A DNA stretch of 64,000 nucleotides from DATFVA01 sp963832355 (GCA_963832355.1 CAWHTX010000005.1:1-64000); one strand, 5' to 3'. Counted from the first letter of the stretch, positions 30,105 through 39,367 are shown. Numbers and translations: made by a program. The notes: generated from the letters alone by a model not told the origin.

Positions 30105-30614
30105 TCACCACTTGTTAAAATGGACCCGTTCCGGTTTGTATCTCTCCGGCTGTGCAGGTGATTCACCGGGATAACCCATCACAACCATCGAAACAGGAAC
30201 GATATTCTCCGGTAATTTAAAGAGTTCCTTTATTCCTGCCACAATCTCTTCAAACGGATAGATACCTACCCAAACTGCTCCCAGCCCGTAAGAATAAGCA
30301 GCCAGCAGTAAATTTTCTGTAGCTGCCGAAATATCCTGTATCAGCAGACCTATGTTTTCTTCAAGCTTTCTGTCGCCGCATAAAATAACAGCATGCGACG
30401 CTTCTTTTATCATTTCGGCATGAGAGGCGGCTTTGAGGATATCATCAAACTGCTCCTTATTATCAGCCACAATAAAGTGCCAGGGCTGGTAATCGAAGGC
30501 TGAAGGTGAATACATTGCATAATTTATGAGTTCTTTGATAAGTTCCCCGGGAATCTTTTTATCCTGGAATTTTCTTATGCTTCTGCGTGTTTTAATTGCT
30601 TCTAAGGCTTCCAT
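30105..30614 (-). CDS. Nitroreductase-family FMN oxidoreductase
   Basis: A 169-residue flavoprotein. N-terminal TRRSIRKF binds the FMN phosphate, SPSAFDYQPWHFIV is the active-site loop, and the C-terminal VSMVVMGYPGE matches the family. It likely transfers electrons from NAD(P)H to nitro compounds, quinones or flavins; the substrate is unknown. The frame is open from a TTG at 30632, but GGGGAG five bases before the ATG at 30614 marks the true start. It is a single gene, converging on the cytochrome. Confidence 0.9.
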   Translation of the reverse strand: MEALEAIKTRRSIRKFQDKKIPGELIKELINYAMYSPSAFDYQPWHFIVADNKEQFDDILKAASHAEMIKEASHAVILCGDRKLEENIGLLIQDISAATENLLLAAYSYGLGAVWVGIYPFEEIVAGIKELFKLPENIVPVSMVVMGYPGESPAQPERYKPERVHFNKW

Positions 30615-30771
30615 GTTTCTCCCCGAATTCAAATTGAATATTTAGTACACTTCAAATATAACAATCATTAATCATTGATTTTTAATTCAGAACAGAATAA
30701 ATTCTTGTTATAAGCAAATATCATTTCTTCCTGTGCTGTTATTATCCATTTAATTTACCGGGGAGGGTATC

Positions 30772-31083
30772 ATGGATAAAAAACAAATTATATTTGAAGA
30801 CCTGCTCAAACAATTAATAGAGTGGAATGAAAAATACTGCGATCTTGATTCCAGGTTGTCTTCAATACATTCTTTAATAAAAACAAATTACAGAGAAGAT
30901 GTTGAAATCCTCCATCCTGAAATAAAGCTGGTTGAAACGAGAATGGCAGAGCTACGTGAATCAGGGGAGGAAGTCCGTGATGAACTGATTCACGGACTCA
31001 AAAAAGCAATTAAGGATCTGAGAGAAGCTTATGTTAAAGCCTCATTCTACAGCAGCAGACAACAGGAAAATATCATAGCCTGA
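30772..31083 (+). CDS. Small helical protein, unknown function
   Basis: A 103-residue, strongly charged protein with predicted coiled-coil helices (LLKQLIEWNEKY, LVETRMAELRESGEEV, LKKAIKDLREAYVKA). No signal peptide or membrane segment. GGGGAGGGT lies just before the ATG, a strong ribosome-binding site. It converges on the TolC-like gene with five bases between stops. I do not recognise the family. Confidence 0.65.
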   Translation: MDKKQIIFEDLLKQLIEWNEKYCDLDSRLSSIHSLIKTNYREDVEILHPEIKLVETRMAELRESGEEVRDELIHGLKKAIKDLREAYVKASFYSSRQQENIIA

Positions 31084-31088
31084 TCAGA

Positions 31089-32396
31089 TCAGTAAATGGC
31101 GTCACCGACAGCTTTTTTAAGCTGGTAGGAACTTAAAATACTCCTATACAGGTCCTGCAGGTAAAAGAATCTTGCTTCAGCAAGAGATGTTTCAGCATCA
31201 AGAAGATCCAGATTGGTTCCGACCCCGCTCTTATAGCGGCTTTCTGCCCTCTGTACAGTCTGTTCAGCAAATTTAACCTGGGTTAATGTTGTTTTTAGCT
31301 GTTCAAGATTTGAATTAAGACCGGCTGCCGCCTGCTGAACATCGCTTATGATATTTCTTTTTATCGTTGTTATATTCAGCTCGGAAACATTGGTATTAAC
31401 TTTAGCTTCGCTTTCCTTATACCTTGTCATAAATCCGTTAAATATCGGGACTCTTACCGATACGGCAGCTGCCCAGTTTCCTCTAAGTGCATCAAGATTT
31501 GGTTCATAGCCGTTTTTAAGCCCATAGCTCAGCGTAGCATTCAGACTTGGCATATCCCCCAGACCTGCCAGTTTCTCCTGAAGGTGAGACGTGTTCAATT
31601 GATCTTCGGCTAGTAGCAGTTCCTGCCTTTTTTGAAATGCGGCATTGATCAGTGAATCCGTACTATTTGCAGCAGAGGGAGCGGAGAAATCTCCGGTCAC
31701 TGTAAGGGAAGTATCCTGCTCTTTTCCCAGGAGTTGTTTAAGAGCTATTTTCTGCTGTTTCAATTGATTTTGTAATCCTATTTTTTCACTCTGCGCTTTC
31801 GAGATCCTTACCTGTGTACTTAACGCATCATAATCAGTTGCAGAACCGCTTTCTATTCTTTTTTTGGTAACCCCCAGATGGGCATTTAATGCTGCAATCT
31901 GTGTGTCCTTTACTGCAATGCTCTTCTCTAAAAATAATATTGAATAAAAGATCTGCAGCGTCTGGTAGGAAAGGTTGGACTTAACAAGTTCTATATTATC
32001 AGCCGCCGACCTTTTGTAAGAAGAAGCAACATCAACCGATGCACTGCGTCGTCCAAAATCGTACAGCTGCTCGTTAAGAACAACATTCAGATTATAGTTA
32101 TTAGCCGGTGCGAGAACAAGTGCCTCACCTCCGAAACTAAAAGAGGGGAGAGGACCGATCCGTGTATACGAAGCCTGCCCCTCAATATTGGGATAGAAAA
32201 AGCTTTTCTGCTGCTCAATTCTGTAATCAACAGATTTCAGTTTTTCCTGCTGTTGTTTTATAAGCGGGTAATTATTTATTGTAAGCTGAATTGCTTCATC
32301 CAGCGTAAGAGGTTTTTCCGATTGAGCAAAGCCTGCTGCAGTAAGTAAAAAATATATAACTACTAAGGGAATAATATTAAAATATATTTTGTTCAT
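31089..32396 (-). CDS. TolC-family outer-membrane efflux channel
   Basis: A 435-residue protein with a signal peptide (ending AGFAQ at about 25) and the two-fold repeated alpha-helical/beta plan of outer-membrane efflux proteins. LTLDEAIQLTINNYPLIK opens the first repeat and YKSGVGTNLDLLDAETSLAEAR is the typical second-repeat helix. It lies 20 bases after the MFS pump gene and is the last gene of a regulator-adaptor-pump-channel operon (35650 down to 31089). It gives the pump a route through the outer membrane. Confidence 0.95.
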   Translation of the reverse strand: MNKIYFNIIPLVVIYFLLTAAGFAQSEKPLTLDEAIQLTINNYPLIKQQQEKLKSVDYRIEQQKSFFYPNIEGQASYTRIGPLPSFSFGGEALVLAPANNYNLNVVLNEQLYDFGRRSASVDVASSYKRSAADNIELVKSNLSYQTLQIFYSILFLEKSIAVKDTQIAALNAHLGVTKKRIESGSATDYDALSTQVRISKAQSEKIGLQNQLKQQKIALKQLLGKEQDTSLTVTGDFSAPSAANSTDSLINAAFQKRQELLLAEDQLNTSHLQEKLAGLGDMPSLNATLSYGLKNGYEPNLDALRGNWAAAVSVRVPIFNGFMTRYKESEAKVNTNVSELNITTIKRNIISDVQQAAAGLNSNLEQLKTTLTQVKFAEQTVQRAESRYKSGVGTNLDLLDAETSLAEARFFYLQDLYRSILSSYQLKKAVGDAIY

Positions 32397-32416
32397 TGAA
32401 TTTCCTGTGTTCGAAA

Positions 32417-34015
32417 TTATTCAGTTATCTCAATTTTTTGTCCATTTTTCTTTTTATGATACTTAAGAAAAAAGAGAGGTATAAAAATTAAGAGTGTAAT
32501 AAGTGCACCCATTAAGAAGTCATCCGCTATACCTCTTACAAATGCCTGTGCGGAGATGTTCTGAAGTATAAGGCCTTTAGCCTTTGCCATAAGCTCAGGG
32601 CCTGAACCGCCCGATGACTGTTGTACAAAACCTCTGAGTCCGTAAAGAGTGTGCTGAAAAGCAGTAGATGACTGATCTGCTGACTGGCTGAACATAGCCG
32701 AATGAAAGATCACTCTTCTCGTCAGCAGTGTCCCAAGTATGGCTACTCCAAAACTTCCTCCTACCTGCCTTATCGTATTGAACAAACCGGTAGCCTGAGC
32801 CATTTTTTCCCGGGAAATATCATTTATGGCGATCGTACTTAATGGGATGAACATAAAACCGAGTCCGAACCCTCTTATGATCAGCGGAGTCATCAGCGTC
32901 CAGTACTCAGTATTAAGACTCAAATCCTTATAAAGGTACATACTAAAAAATGTTAATGTTATTCCAATAAAGATCGGGATTTTAGGATTAAGCTTGTCGG
33001 TCATCCAGCCCGCTACAGGTGACATTACCATCATAATAAGTCCCACCGGCAGGAACATGAGTCCGGTCTGAAATGCTGTATATCCCAGTGAATTCTGTAG
33101 ATACAGCGGCAGCAGGAAAGAGTTTCCGAAGAAAGCCAGTCCGAATATAAACAGCATTATATTCGCCATTCCGAAGTTCCTGTTTTTAAGGATCCTCAGA
33201 TCGATGATCGGGTGTTTTACCGTGAGCTCTGTTGTTAGGAAGATGACGAAACTAACAAATGAGATCCCAAAACAGGTCAGTATAAAATTCGATGTCCATC
33301 CGCCGGTATTCCATGAGGCATTGCCGTCCGAAAGCGCCAGCAAAAGGAAAACAAGAAATGAAGTCATTGAAACGAAACCCAGAAGATCAAATGACCTTGC
33401 GCTTTCTGTCTTATATTCTCTCAGGATTACAAAGGTTGCCAGCATAGCGAAAATCCCGATCGGCACGTTTACATCAAATATTGCATGCCAGCTGAATGTA
33501 TCTATTAAATAGCCTCCGAGCAGAGGACCAAGTGAAACAGATGAAGAGGAAGCTATTCCCCAGAAACCCAGGGCCATTCCTCTTTTTTCAGGAGGAAATT
33601 CATGGGTTATGATCGACATACCTACAGGCATAATGAATCCTGCCCCGGCTCCCTGAATAATCCTGAACATTATCAGCATATTTTCATTGGAACTAAGAGA
33701 GCAGAAAAGCGATCCCGATGTAAACAGTAATAAACCCAGCAGATACGATTTCTTATGGCCCCAATGATCTGCTATCCATCCCGATGAAGGGAGAACTACC
33801 GCAAAAACAAGCAGATAGGCTGTCAGCACCCACTCGATCTTATCTACACTGGTACCGAAAGCCGACATCATTTTGGTCAGTCCAACATTCACAATGGTTG
33901 CATCGAGCACGGCCATAAACGTCCCGATCATAATATTAGCAAGGACGAACCACCGGTATGAGGGATGATCCTGTAGACCGATGCTTCCCGAATCATTTCT
34001 GAATCCACCGGCCAT
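32417..34015 (-). CDS. DHA2-family multidrug MFS transporter, EmrB-like
   Basis: A 532-residue, 14-helix major facilitator drug/proton antiporter. Motif A-like DHWGHKKSYLLG, motif C-like GPLLGGYLIDTFSWHAIFDVNVPIG and the opening FMAVLDATIVNVGL are characteristic. The start ATG overlaps the stop of the adaptor gene at 34015, so both are co-translated. It should pump lipophilic compounds out in exchange for protons, in complex with the adaptor and the TolC-like channel. Substrates cannot be deduced. Confidence 0.95.
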   Translation of the reverse strand: MAGGFRNDSGSIGLQDHPSYRWFVLANIMIGTFMAVLDATIVNVGLTKMMSAFGTSVDKIEWVLTAYLLVFAVVLPSSGWIADHWGHKKSYLLGLLLFTSGSLFCSLSSNENMLIMFRIIQGAGAGFIMPVGMSIITHEFPPEKRGMALGFWGIASSSSVSLGPLLGGYLIDTFSWHAIFDVNVPIGIFAMLATFVILREYKTESARSFDLLGFVSMTSFLVFLLLALSDGNASWNTGGWTSNFILTCFGISFVSFVIFLTTELTVKHPIIDLRILKNRNFGMANIMLFIFGLAFFGNSFLLPLYLQNSLGYTAFQTGLMFLPVGLIMMVMSPVAGWMTDKLNPKIPIFIGITLTFFSMYLYKDLSLNTEYWTLMTPLIIRGFGLGFMFIPLSTIAINDISREKMAQATGLFNTIRQVGGSFGVAILGTLLTRRVIFHSAMFSQSADQSSTAFQHTLYGLRGFVQQSSGGSGPELMAKAKGLILQNISAQAFVRGIADDFLMGALITLLIFIPLFFLKYHKKKNGQKIEITE

Positions 34016-35016
34016 TATTTTGCCGCCTTAATTTTTACTTCAACCGACATCCCGGGAAGAAGTCTGAATTCTTTCTTGGACACACTCTCAGGATGTATTG
34101 AGATTTTTATTGGTATACGTTGTGTAATCTTTGTAAAGTTACCCGCCGCATTCGACGGAGGGATCAATGCAAACTGCGATGCAGTATTCGAACCGATCTG
34201 AAGTACGCTGCCTTCGAACTTATGATCCGGATATGAATCAACATCAATTTCAACATCGGCTCCTTCTTTAATGGAAGCAAGATCAGTCTCCTGGAAGTCA
34301 GCTGTAACCCAGATGCTGTCGAGGTTGTAGATTGAGAATATAGGCTGACCGGGCTGCACCACATCACCTTTCAGTACCCACCTTTTGGCGACCACACCGC
34401 TCATAGGAGAGTATATCTGGGTATTATTCAGCTGAGTGTTTATCACGTTAAGCTGAGCTTTGGCTGTTCCTATTTTGGTATTTGCAATATTGAATTCCGC
34501 CTTAGCGGCTTCAAGGGCACTCTGCGAATGTTCATACTGTTCTTTAGGAATAATATTTCCTTCAAACTGCTGTTTTGCTCTCTGAAAGTCCTGCTCAGCC
34601 TTATTAAGATTAACTTTTGCGAGCTGAATGTTATCGTTAGCCAGCTTAAGCGCATTTACTGCCTGTTCACGCTGGGCGATAAGGTCCGTGGAATCCAGGC
34701 GAACAAGCAGCTCTCCTTTTTGAACTTTATTGCCCTCGTCAGCATAAAGAGCAGTTACCCTGCCGAGCATTTTGGAAGCCAGCGATAATTTATCGCCGTC
34801 AATAAAAGCATCATCGGTAGAAACAAAACCCAGCTGTCCTTTATACCAGAACCAGAAGATGACACCCGCGATCACTATTATAAAGAAAGGTATCCATATT
34901 CTTTTCTGTTTAAATATCAAACCTGACTTTACCTTTTTTCCGTTCATGTCCCTGCCGTCTGCGGGTGTTTTCACGGTTCCCGTCTTTGGTTGTTCTGTTT
35001 CTGTGTTATCTGCCAT
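34015..35016 (-). CDS. EmrA/HlyD-family membrane fusion adaptor
   Basis: A 333-residue adaptor: short cytoplasmic N-terminus, one membrane anchor (about 35-57, IPFFIIVIAGVIFWFWY), a lipoyl-like half (VSTDDAFIDGD, VQKGELLVRLD), a coiled-coil hairpin (about 110-180), the second lipoyl half (YSPMSGVVAKR) and a beta-barrel domain (VTADFQETDLASIKEGADVEI). It bridges the MFS pump and TolC-like channel. 31 bases follow the tetR stop, consistent with one operon. Confidence 0.95.
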   Translation of the reverse strand: MADNTETEQPKTGTVKTPADGRDMNGKKVKSGLIFKQKRIWIPFFIIVIAGVIFWFWYKGQLGFVSTDDAFIDGDKLSLASKMLGRVTALYADEGNKVQKGELLVRLDSTDLIAQREQAVNALKLANDNIQLAKVNLNKAEQDFQRAKQQFEGNIIPKEQYEHSQSALEAAKAEFNIANTKIGTAKAQLNVINTQLNNTQIYSPMSGVVAKRWVLKGDVVQPGQPIFSIYNLDSIWVTADFQETDLASIKEGADVEIDVDSYPDHKFEGSVLQIGSNTASQFALIPPSNAAGNFTKITQRIPIKISIHPESVSKKEFRLLPGMSVEVKIKAAK

Positions 35017-35047
35017 TTAATTATTTTCTCCTGTTTTTAATTTCCTG

Positions 35048-35650
35048 TTATGCTTTAATACCTTTAATAAATATTTCAACGAAGAGCGACATCTCGGCAC
35101 TCAGTTCGTCGTAATTTTCCTTTTCCATCCTGTTATCCTTAATGAATTTTATCATCCGCAGCCTTAATCCCTGCAGAAGGTGAAGGAAAGTTAAAGTTGT
35201 TTCGTGCTTTAGTCGGTGATCGAACTCTCCGTTCATTTTCCCCTCATCCAGAATTCTCTGCAAAAGCTGCAGTTCTTTTTTCTCAAAATCCTCGAATAAT
35301 TCCTTAAACATAAGCTTAATATCCACAAAGGTATTCACATTAAGAGTGCTGAGGTTTACCAGTTCGTGAAAAAACTCCAGTCTCTTCTTTACATAATTTT
35401 TTAGTTTATTCTCGGCTGACATTTTACGGCAGAACAGCTTCTCTATTTCTTCCGCAAATAAATTCTGTTCTTTGTTGATTACTGATTTAAATAGCTCATC
35501 TTTTGTGGGGAAATAATAGTAGAGCGAAGCTTTTCCCATTCCCACATCGGAAGCTATTTCCTCCATTGTAACTTTTGAAAATCCATAGTGAGCAAACCGG
35601 TTCCTGGCGGCTTCGAGGATTTCCTTTTCTTTCAGGCTGTTATCGTTCAT
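35048..35650 (-). CDS. TetR-family transcriptional regulator of the efflux operon
   Basis: A 200-residue protein. Residues 10-56 form the TetR helix-turn-helix (FAHYGFSKVTMEEIASDVG, then SLYYYFPTKDELF). The remaining helical part is the ligand-binding and dimer domain and gives no substrate clue. It is the first gene of the operon, so it likely represses itself and the pump genes until a ligand binds. A matching inverted repeat lies directly upstream. Confidence 0.93.
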   Translation of the reverse strand: MNDNSLKEKEILEAARNRFAHYGFSKVTMEEIASDVGMGKASLYYYFPTKDELFKSVINKEQNLFAEEIEKLFCRKMSAENKLKNYVKKRLEFFHELVNLSTLNVNTFVDIKLMFKELFEDFEKKELQLLQRILDEGKMNGEFDHRLKHETTLTFLHLLQGLRLRMIKFIKDNRMEKENYDELSAEMSLFVEIFIKGIKA

Positions 35651-35651
35651 A

Positions 35652-35680
35652 TTTCGACCATTTTACTTGAACAGTCGAAA
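35652..35680. promoter_or_regulatory. Candidate TetR operator
   Basis: Inverted repeat TTTCGAC (35652-35658) and GTCGAAA (35674-35680) with a 15-base spacer, starting two bases upstream of the tetR ATG. Its position and 7-bp arms fit autoregulation. It could also overlap the ribosome-binding site. Unproven. Confidence 0.5.
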
Positions 35681-35817
35681 ACTTAAGGAAATATTTTATA
35701 ACCGGCAAGTAATTACAATGGGCACTGTGAGTCAGGACAAATTAGACGATAATTGCCAGGTTTATTAACAGGATGCCTGATGTCTGAGAGGTCATTCCTT
35801 AAGTAAAATGGTATTTT

Positions 35818-35890
35818 GAGCGTATTCACAGCGTATTCACAGCGTATACGTATTCACAACGTTTTCAGAACGTTTTCAGAGCGTTTTCAT
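35818..35890. repeat. Imperfect tandem array, 11-base unit, six copies
   Basis: Units run CGTATTCACAG, CGTATTCACAG, a broken CGTATA, CGTATTCACAA, CGTTTTCAGAA, CGTTTTCAGAG and CGTTTTCATAT. The second half differs from the first by consistent changes, as if a sub-unit had been copied after mutating. No ORF crosses it. It lies in the 397-base gap (35651-36047) between tetR and the HAD remnant, which otherwise holds only the operator above. Confidence 0.8.
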
Positions 35891-36047
35891 ATACTGTTAG
35901 AACCGTAGTAGTGTGCTACCGGGTCCAGGCAAAAGATCTCAGGTAGAAATGCCGTTGCTTCGTACTTCGGGCAGCCCGCAATACCATCTGAATATGTCTG
36001 CCCTTATCAATATATTTACCCATCATCATATTTTTTTCAGGAAAACT

Positions 36048-36204
36048 ATGCCCCGTATTAAACGTGTAATATGGGACTGGAACGGGACGCTGTTCGGAAT
36101 GCATACACATTGCGGGCGGTCACCAGGAAAAATTAATACTTGAAGCCTGCGACGTGCCTGTATATAATAATCTTAATGAAATACCTCCGGATGAAATCTT
36201 TTAA
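36048..36204 (+). pseudogene. HAD-family phosphatase remnant with the middle deleted
   Basis: The start encodes MPRIKRVIWDWNGTLF, the nucleophile motif (DxDGTL type, here DWNGTL) that opens HAD phosphatases of the phosphoglycolate phosphatase group. The following DNA, one frame over, encodes IHIAGGHQEKLILEACDVPV and NNLNEIPPDEIF to a TAA at 36202-36204, which reads like the C-terminal end of the same family (GHQ, then a cap-less terminal helix). About 130 to 150 residues with the remaining catalytic motifs are missing at about 36096. A small in-frame product to 36143 cannot be functional. An assembly deletion is the alternative. Confidence 0.65.
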
Positions 36205-36766
36205 TATAAGCTGTGATGTGCCTAAACCTATCATGCTGAACTGCTGGAAACATCACGCCGACTTTATTAAGTCAAGGATAAAAGAGTTTAAAGAAAATTC
36301 CCTGACCGATCCTGAGGATATCAGGAAAGAGATCCTTCCAATAGGCGGTTCTTTAATGGATCTGTATCTTGGGGAATTGACTCCTTATGAAATTGCCCGC
36401 TCAATAACGGCATATCTGGATTTGCGGAAGGTTACAGGCATCAGGAGTTACAGGGAATGGCTCGGCAGGGAGGGGAGGGACTTCCGGGAAGTTGAAATCC
36501 AAGATCATTCAGGATGGACTCTCCGCCTGGGAGAAAAAAAGGAAAGATACATACACATACATCCCTCCAGGTATTCACCTCACACAAAAAGAGTAAGGTC
36601 ATCCTCATTAAAATCTGCCATACTCTTCTGTGCCCTGCACGATGGTGAAACCGAGAATATTCTGGCCGATATAAACCGGATCCGGAAGGAATTCCTCGAT
36701 CTTCCCCCCTTAAAAAATCTAAAGTCGGGATCTGCACTTTTTGACCTCATAAAGACACTCAGTTGA
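36191..36766 (+). CDS. Conserved-looking hypothetical protein
   Basis: A 191-residue protein if translation begins at 36191 (MKSFNISCDVPKP), 14 bases before the stop of the HAD remnant; upstream ATGs at 36140 and 36176 are also in frame. It is rich in basic and aromatic residues, with GGSLMDLYLGELTPYEIARSI in the middle and HIHPSRYSPHTKRVRSSSLK later, and a C-terminal helical part. No signal peptide or membrane helix. I do not recognise it. Its reading through the remnant suggests former translational coupling to the HAD gene. Confidence 0.6.
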   Translation: MKSFNISCDVPKPIMLNCWKHHADFIKSRIKEFKENSLTDPEDIRKEILPIGGSLMDLYLGELTPYEIARSITAYLDLRKVTGIRSYREWLGREGRDFREVEIQDHSGWTLRLGEKKERYIHIHPSRYSPHTKRVRSSSLKSAILFCALHDGETENILADINRIRKEFLDLPPLKNLKSGSALFDLIKTLS

Positions 36767-36927
36767 ACCTTCACAACAATATCATTTCAAAAAATACTAT
36801 TCCCATTTCTGAAAAATAAAAGGGACTAACCGGTTCATATCGTTTGAAATTTTAAAATTTTAGGGAGATTTGCAGGGCACAATCATTGATAAAGTGGTGT
36901 GCTGAACAGTTTTAATGTATTGCAGCG

Positions 36928-36948
36928 ACTGTTGAAAAACACAACAGT
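36928..36948. promoter_or_regulatory. Inverted repeat upstream of cydA
   Basis: ACTGTTG (36928-36934) and CAACAGT (36942-36948) form perfect 7-bp arms around AAAAACA, 59 bases before the cydA start. It could be an operator for an oxygen or redox regulator or a leader hairpin. The regulator is unknown. Confidence 0.4.
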
Positions 36949-37007
36949 GCATCTGGTCACTTAATAATTAATTTATAAGTAAAAGAATCCCGGAGGCAAG
37001 TATATAA

Positions 37008-38351
37008 ATGGATGCAGTTCTGCTCGCGCGTCTGCAGTTTGCACTTACAGTGGGGTTTCACTTCTTATTCCCGCCAATCACAATCGGATTATCGTGGCTT
37101 CTCGTAATAGTTGAGACGATCGGCTGGAGAAGAAAGAACGAGATTTATCAGCAAATAGGGAGATTTTTTGCCAAACTACTTGCCATTACCTTTGCTGTCG
37201 GTGTTGCTACCGGCATCGTGATGGAATTTCAGTTCGGCACTAACTGGTCAGAGTATTCAAAATTTGTAGGTGATATATTCGGTGCTCCTCTGGCAGCGGA
37301 AGGTGTTTTTGCCTTCTTCCTCGAATCAGGATTTTTAGGATTATACCTGTTCGGTAGAAACAGAGTATCAAAAGGAGTTCACTGGTTTTCAGCATTAATG
37401 GTTGCTGTTGGTTCAACAATTTCTGCTTTCTGGATCATTGTTGCCAATTCCTGGCAGCAGACTCCCGCAGGATTTATAGTCCAGAACGGCAGAGCCGAAC
37501 TCACCAGCTTCGCTGATGCGGTTTTTAATCCCTCTACTCTTATAAGATTTTTTCACACTTTCGATGCAGCACTGATTGCCGGTGCTTTCTTTATGGCAGG
37601 TATCTCGGCCTGGTATCTTCTTAAAAAGAGAAATACTGATATTTTCAGGACTTCTCTGAAAACCGCAGTCATTTTTGGATTGGTAGTTTCTTTGCTGGAG
37701 CTTTTCCCATTCGGACACGAGCATGCAAAACAGGTTGCTCATACACAGCCGGAAAAGTTTGCCGCAATCGAAGGTCTTTACACCTCCGAAGAAGGTGCCC
37801 CTCTGGTAATGTTTGCCATTCCGACAACACCTCCTCCTCAGCTTCACGGTACAATTGAAATTCCCGGAATGCTGAGCTGGATGGCTTTCGGTAATGTTAA
37901 CGCAACGATCCCCGGCATAAATGAATTCCCTAAAGAAAATCTTCCGCCGCTGTGGCTGACCTTCGTTTCATTCCACAATATGGTTGTCCTGGGAATGCTA
38001 TTCATATTGATAATGCTGTGGGCAGTCTGGTCGCTTTACAGGAAGACGATCTGGGAGAATAAAAAGCTGCTTAAAGTTCTGCTGTGGGCAATACCGTTTC
38101 CTCTCATCGCCTGTCAGCTCGGCTGGATTACCGCGGAGGTTGGAAGGCAGCCATGGATCGTTTACAAACTTTTAAGAACAAGTGAAGCCGCATCTGTTAC
38201 GGTTCCGGCCGGCAACATACTCTTTTCAATTATAATGTTCGGACTTATCTACATAATTCTCGGAATTTTATATATCTATCTGATCGTCAGGGAAGTTAAG
38301 CACGGACCGGTCCTTCTTCAAAATAATGAAGAAAAGGAGGTGATTGTATAA
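37008..38351 (+). CDS. cydA: Cytochrome bd quinol oxidase subunit I
   Basis: A 447-residue membrane protein with about nine helices. H18 in GFHFLFPPITIG is the haem b595 ligand region, E-rich GAPLAAEGVFAFFLESGFLG lies on the proton path, and the haem b558 histidine is in RFFHTFDAAL, with GWITAEVGRQPW near the end. It has the short Q-loop form typical of non-enterobacterial enzymes. It oxidises quinol and reduces oxygen with very high affinity. A GGAGG-like sequence precedes the ATG, and its last base overlaps cydB. The complex is often induced by low oxygen or NO. Confidence 0.97.
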   Translation: MDAVLLARLQFALTVGFHFLFPPITIGLSWLLVIVETIGWRRKNEIYQQIGRFFAKLLAITFAVGVATGIVMEFQFGTNWSEYSKFVGDIFGAPLAAEGVFAFFLESGFLGLYLFGRNRVSKGVHWFSALMVAVGSTISAFWIIVANSWQQTPAGFIVQNGRAELTSFADAVFNPSTLIRFFHTFDAALIAGAFFMAGISAWYLLKKRNTDIFRTSLKTAVIFGLVVSLLELFPFGHEHAKQVAHTQPEKFAAIEGLYTSEEGAPLVMFAIPTTPPPQLHGTIEIPGMLSWMAFGNVNATIPGINEFPKENLPPLWLTFVSFHNMVVLGMLFILIMLWAVWSLYRKTIWENKKLLKVLLWAIPFPLIACQLGWITAEVGRQPWIVYKLLRTSEAASVTVPAGNILFSIIMFGLIYIILGILYIYLIVREVKHGPVLLQNNEEKEVIV

Positions 38352-39367
38352 TGGATCTGAATACAATCTGGTTTCTCCTGGTTGCAGTTTTACTTATCGG
38401 CTATGCGATCCTTGATGGATTCGATCTCGGAGTGGGTGTTCTTCATTTGTTTACAAAAAATGAAGAAGAAAAGAGAATAAATATAAATGCTATTGGTCCT
38501 GTATGGGACGGTAATGAAGTCTGGCTCTTAACAGGCGGCGGAGCACTTTTTGCCGCTTTTCCGGTTGTATACGCAACAGTATTCAGTGGTTTTTATATAG
38601 CCTTAATGCTTCTGCTGTTTGCACTGATCTTTCGCGCTGTTTCTTTTGAGTTCCGCGGTAAGGTTGAAAGCGCCGGATGGAAAAGAACATGGGATACGGC
38701 TTTCGGTTTGGGAAGCTTACTTCCTGCTGTATTATTCGGTGTTGCAATCGGAAATATATTGAGAGGTATCCCTCTTGATGAAAACGGATTATTCACTGGC
38801 AGCTTTTTTACTCTGCTTAATCCTTACTCAATCCTTGTGGGTGTTCTCAGTCTGGTACTCTTTACAATGCACGGCTCAATCTATATGACGATGAAATCCT
38901 CGGATAATCAGCTGGAAAGAATGAAGAATATTGCACCGCGTTTATGGATTGCCTTCGTCTCCCTGTACGTGCTTGCAACAATTTATACATTTTTTGAAGC
39001 GGGATATCTTTTTGAATCATTATTAAGTAATCCGCTTTTCTGGATCTTATTTATAGTAATGCTCGCTGCTGTTATTGATATCCCGGTTGCGTTAAAATCG
39101 GAGAAGTTCGGACGGGCATTCTTTGTTTCGTCATTAACAATTGCATGTATGATGGGACTGATGGCTGTAAGTCTGTTCCCCAGACTTGTCCCTTCACTCA
39201 CTGATCTTGCATACAGTTTAACTATTTACAATGCCTCTTCAACCGAAAGGACATTGTTTACAATGCTTATAATAGCTCTTATCGGAATGCCTTTCGTAAT
39301 TGGATATACAATTTTCATTTACCGGGCATTCAAAGGTAAAGTAGAGATAGGAGAACACAGCTACTAA
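38351..39367 (+). CDS. cydB: Cytochrome bd quinol oxidase subunit II
   Basis: A 338-residue integral membrane protein with eight or nine helices and the family start MDLNTIWFLLVAVLLIGYAILDGFDLGVG, the conserved GPVWDGNEVWLLTGGGALFAAFP and FRAVSFEFR. It forms the heterodimer with CydA. The ATG lies inside the last codon of cydA, giving tight translational coupling. The transcript may continue into the Nfn genes 39 bases on. Confidence 0.97.
   Translation: MDLNTIWFLLVAVLLIGYAILDGFDLGVGVLHLFTKNEEEKRININAIGPVWDGNEVWLLTGGGALFAAFPVVYATVFSGFYIALMLLLFALIFRAVSFEFRGKVESAGWKRTWDTAFGLGSLLPAVLFGVAIGNILRGIPLDENGLFTGSFFTLLNPYSILVGVLSLVLFTMHGSIYMTMKSSDNQLERMKNIAPRLWIAFVSLYVLATIYTFFEAGYLFESLLSNPLFWILFIVMLAAVIDIPVALKSEKFGRAFFVSSLTIACMMGLMAVSLFPRLVPSLTDLAYSLTIYNASSTERTLFTMLIIALIGMPFVIGYTIFIYRAFKGKVEIGEHSY

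Noticed and set aside
29833..30111. 92-residue minus ORF ending in the terminator region
   Set aside because: Its recognisable part is a translated interspersed repeat and the rest is antisense to the cytochrome sorting domain.
35913..36143. 76-residue plus ORF near the HAD remnant
   Set aside because: Its end is merely the HAD N-terminal motif read from an upstream in-frame start; the start before 36048 is not supported by a ribosome-binding site.
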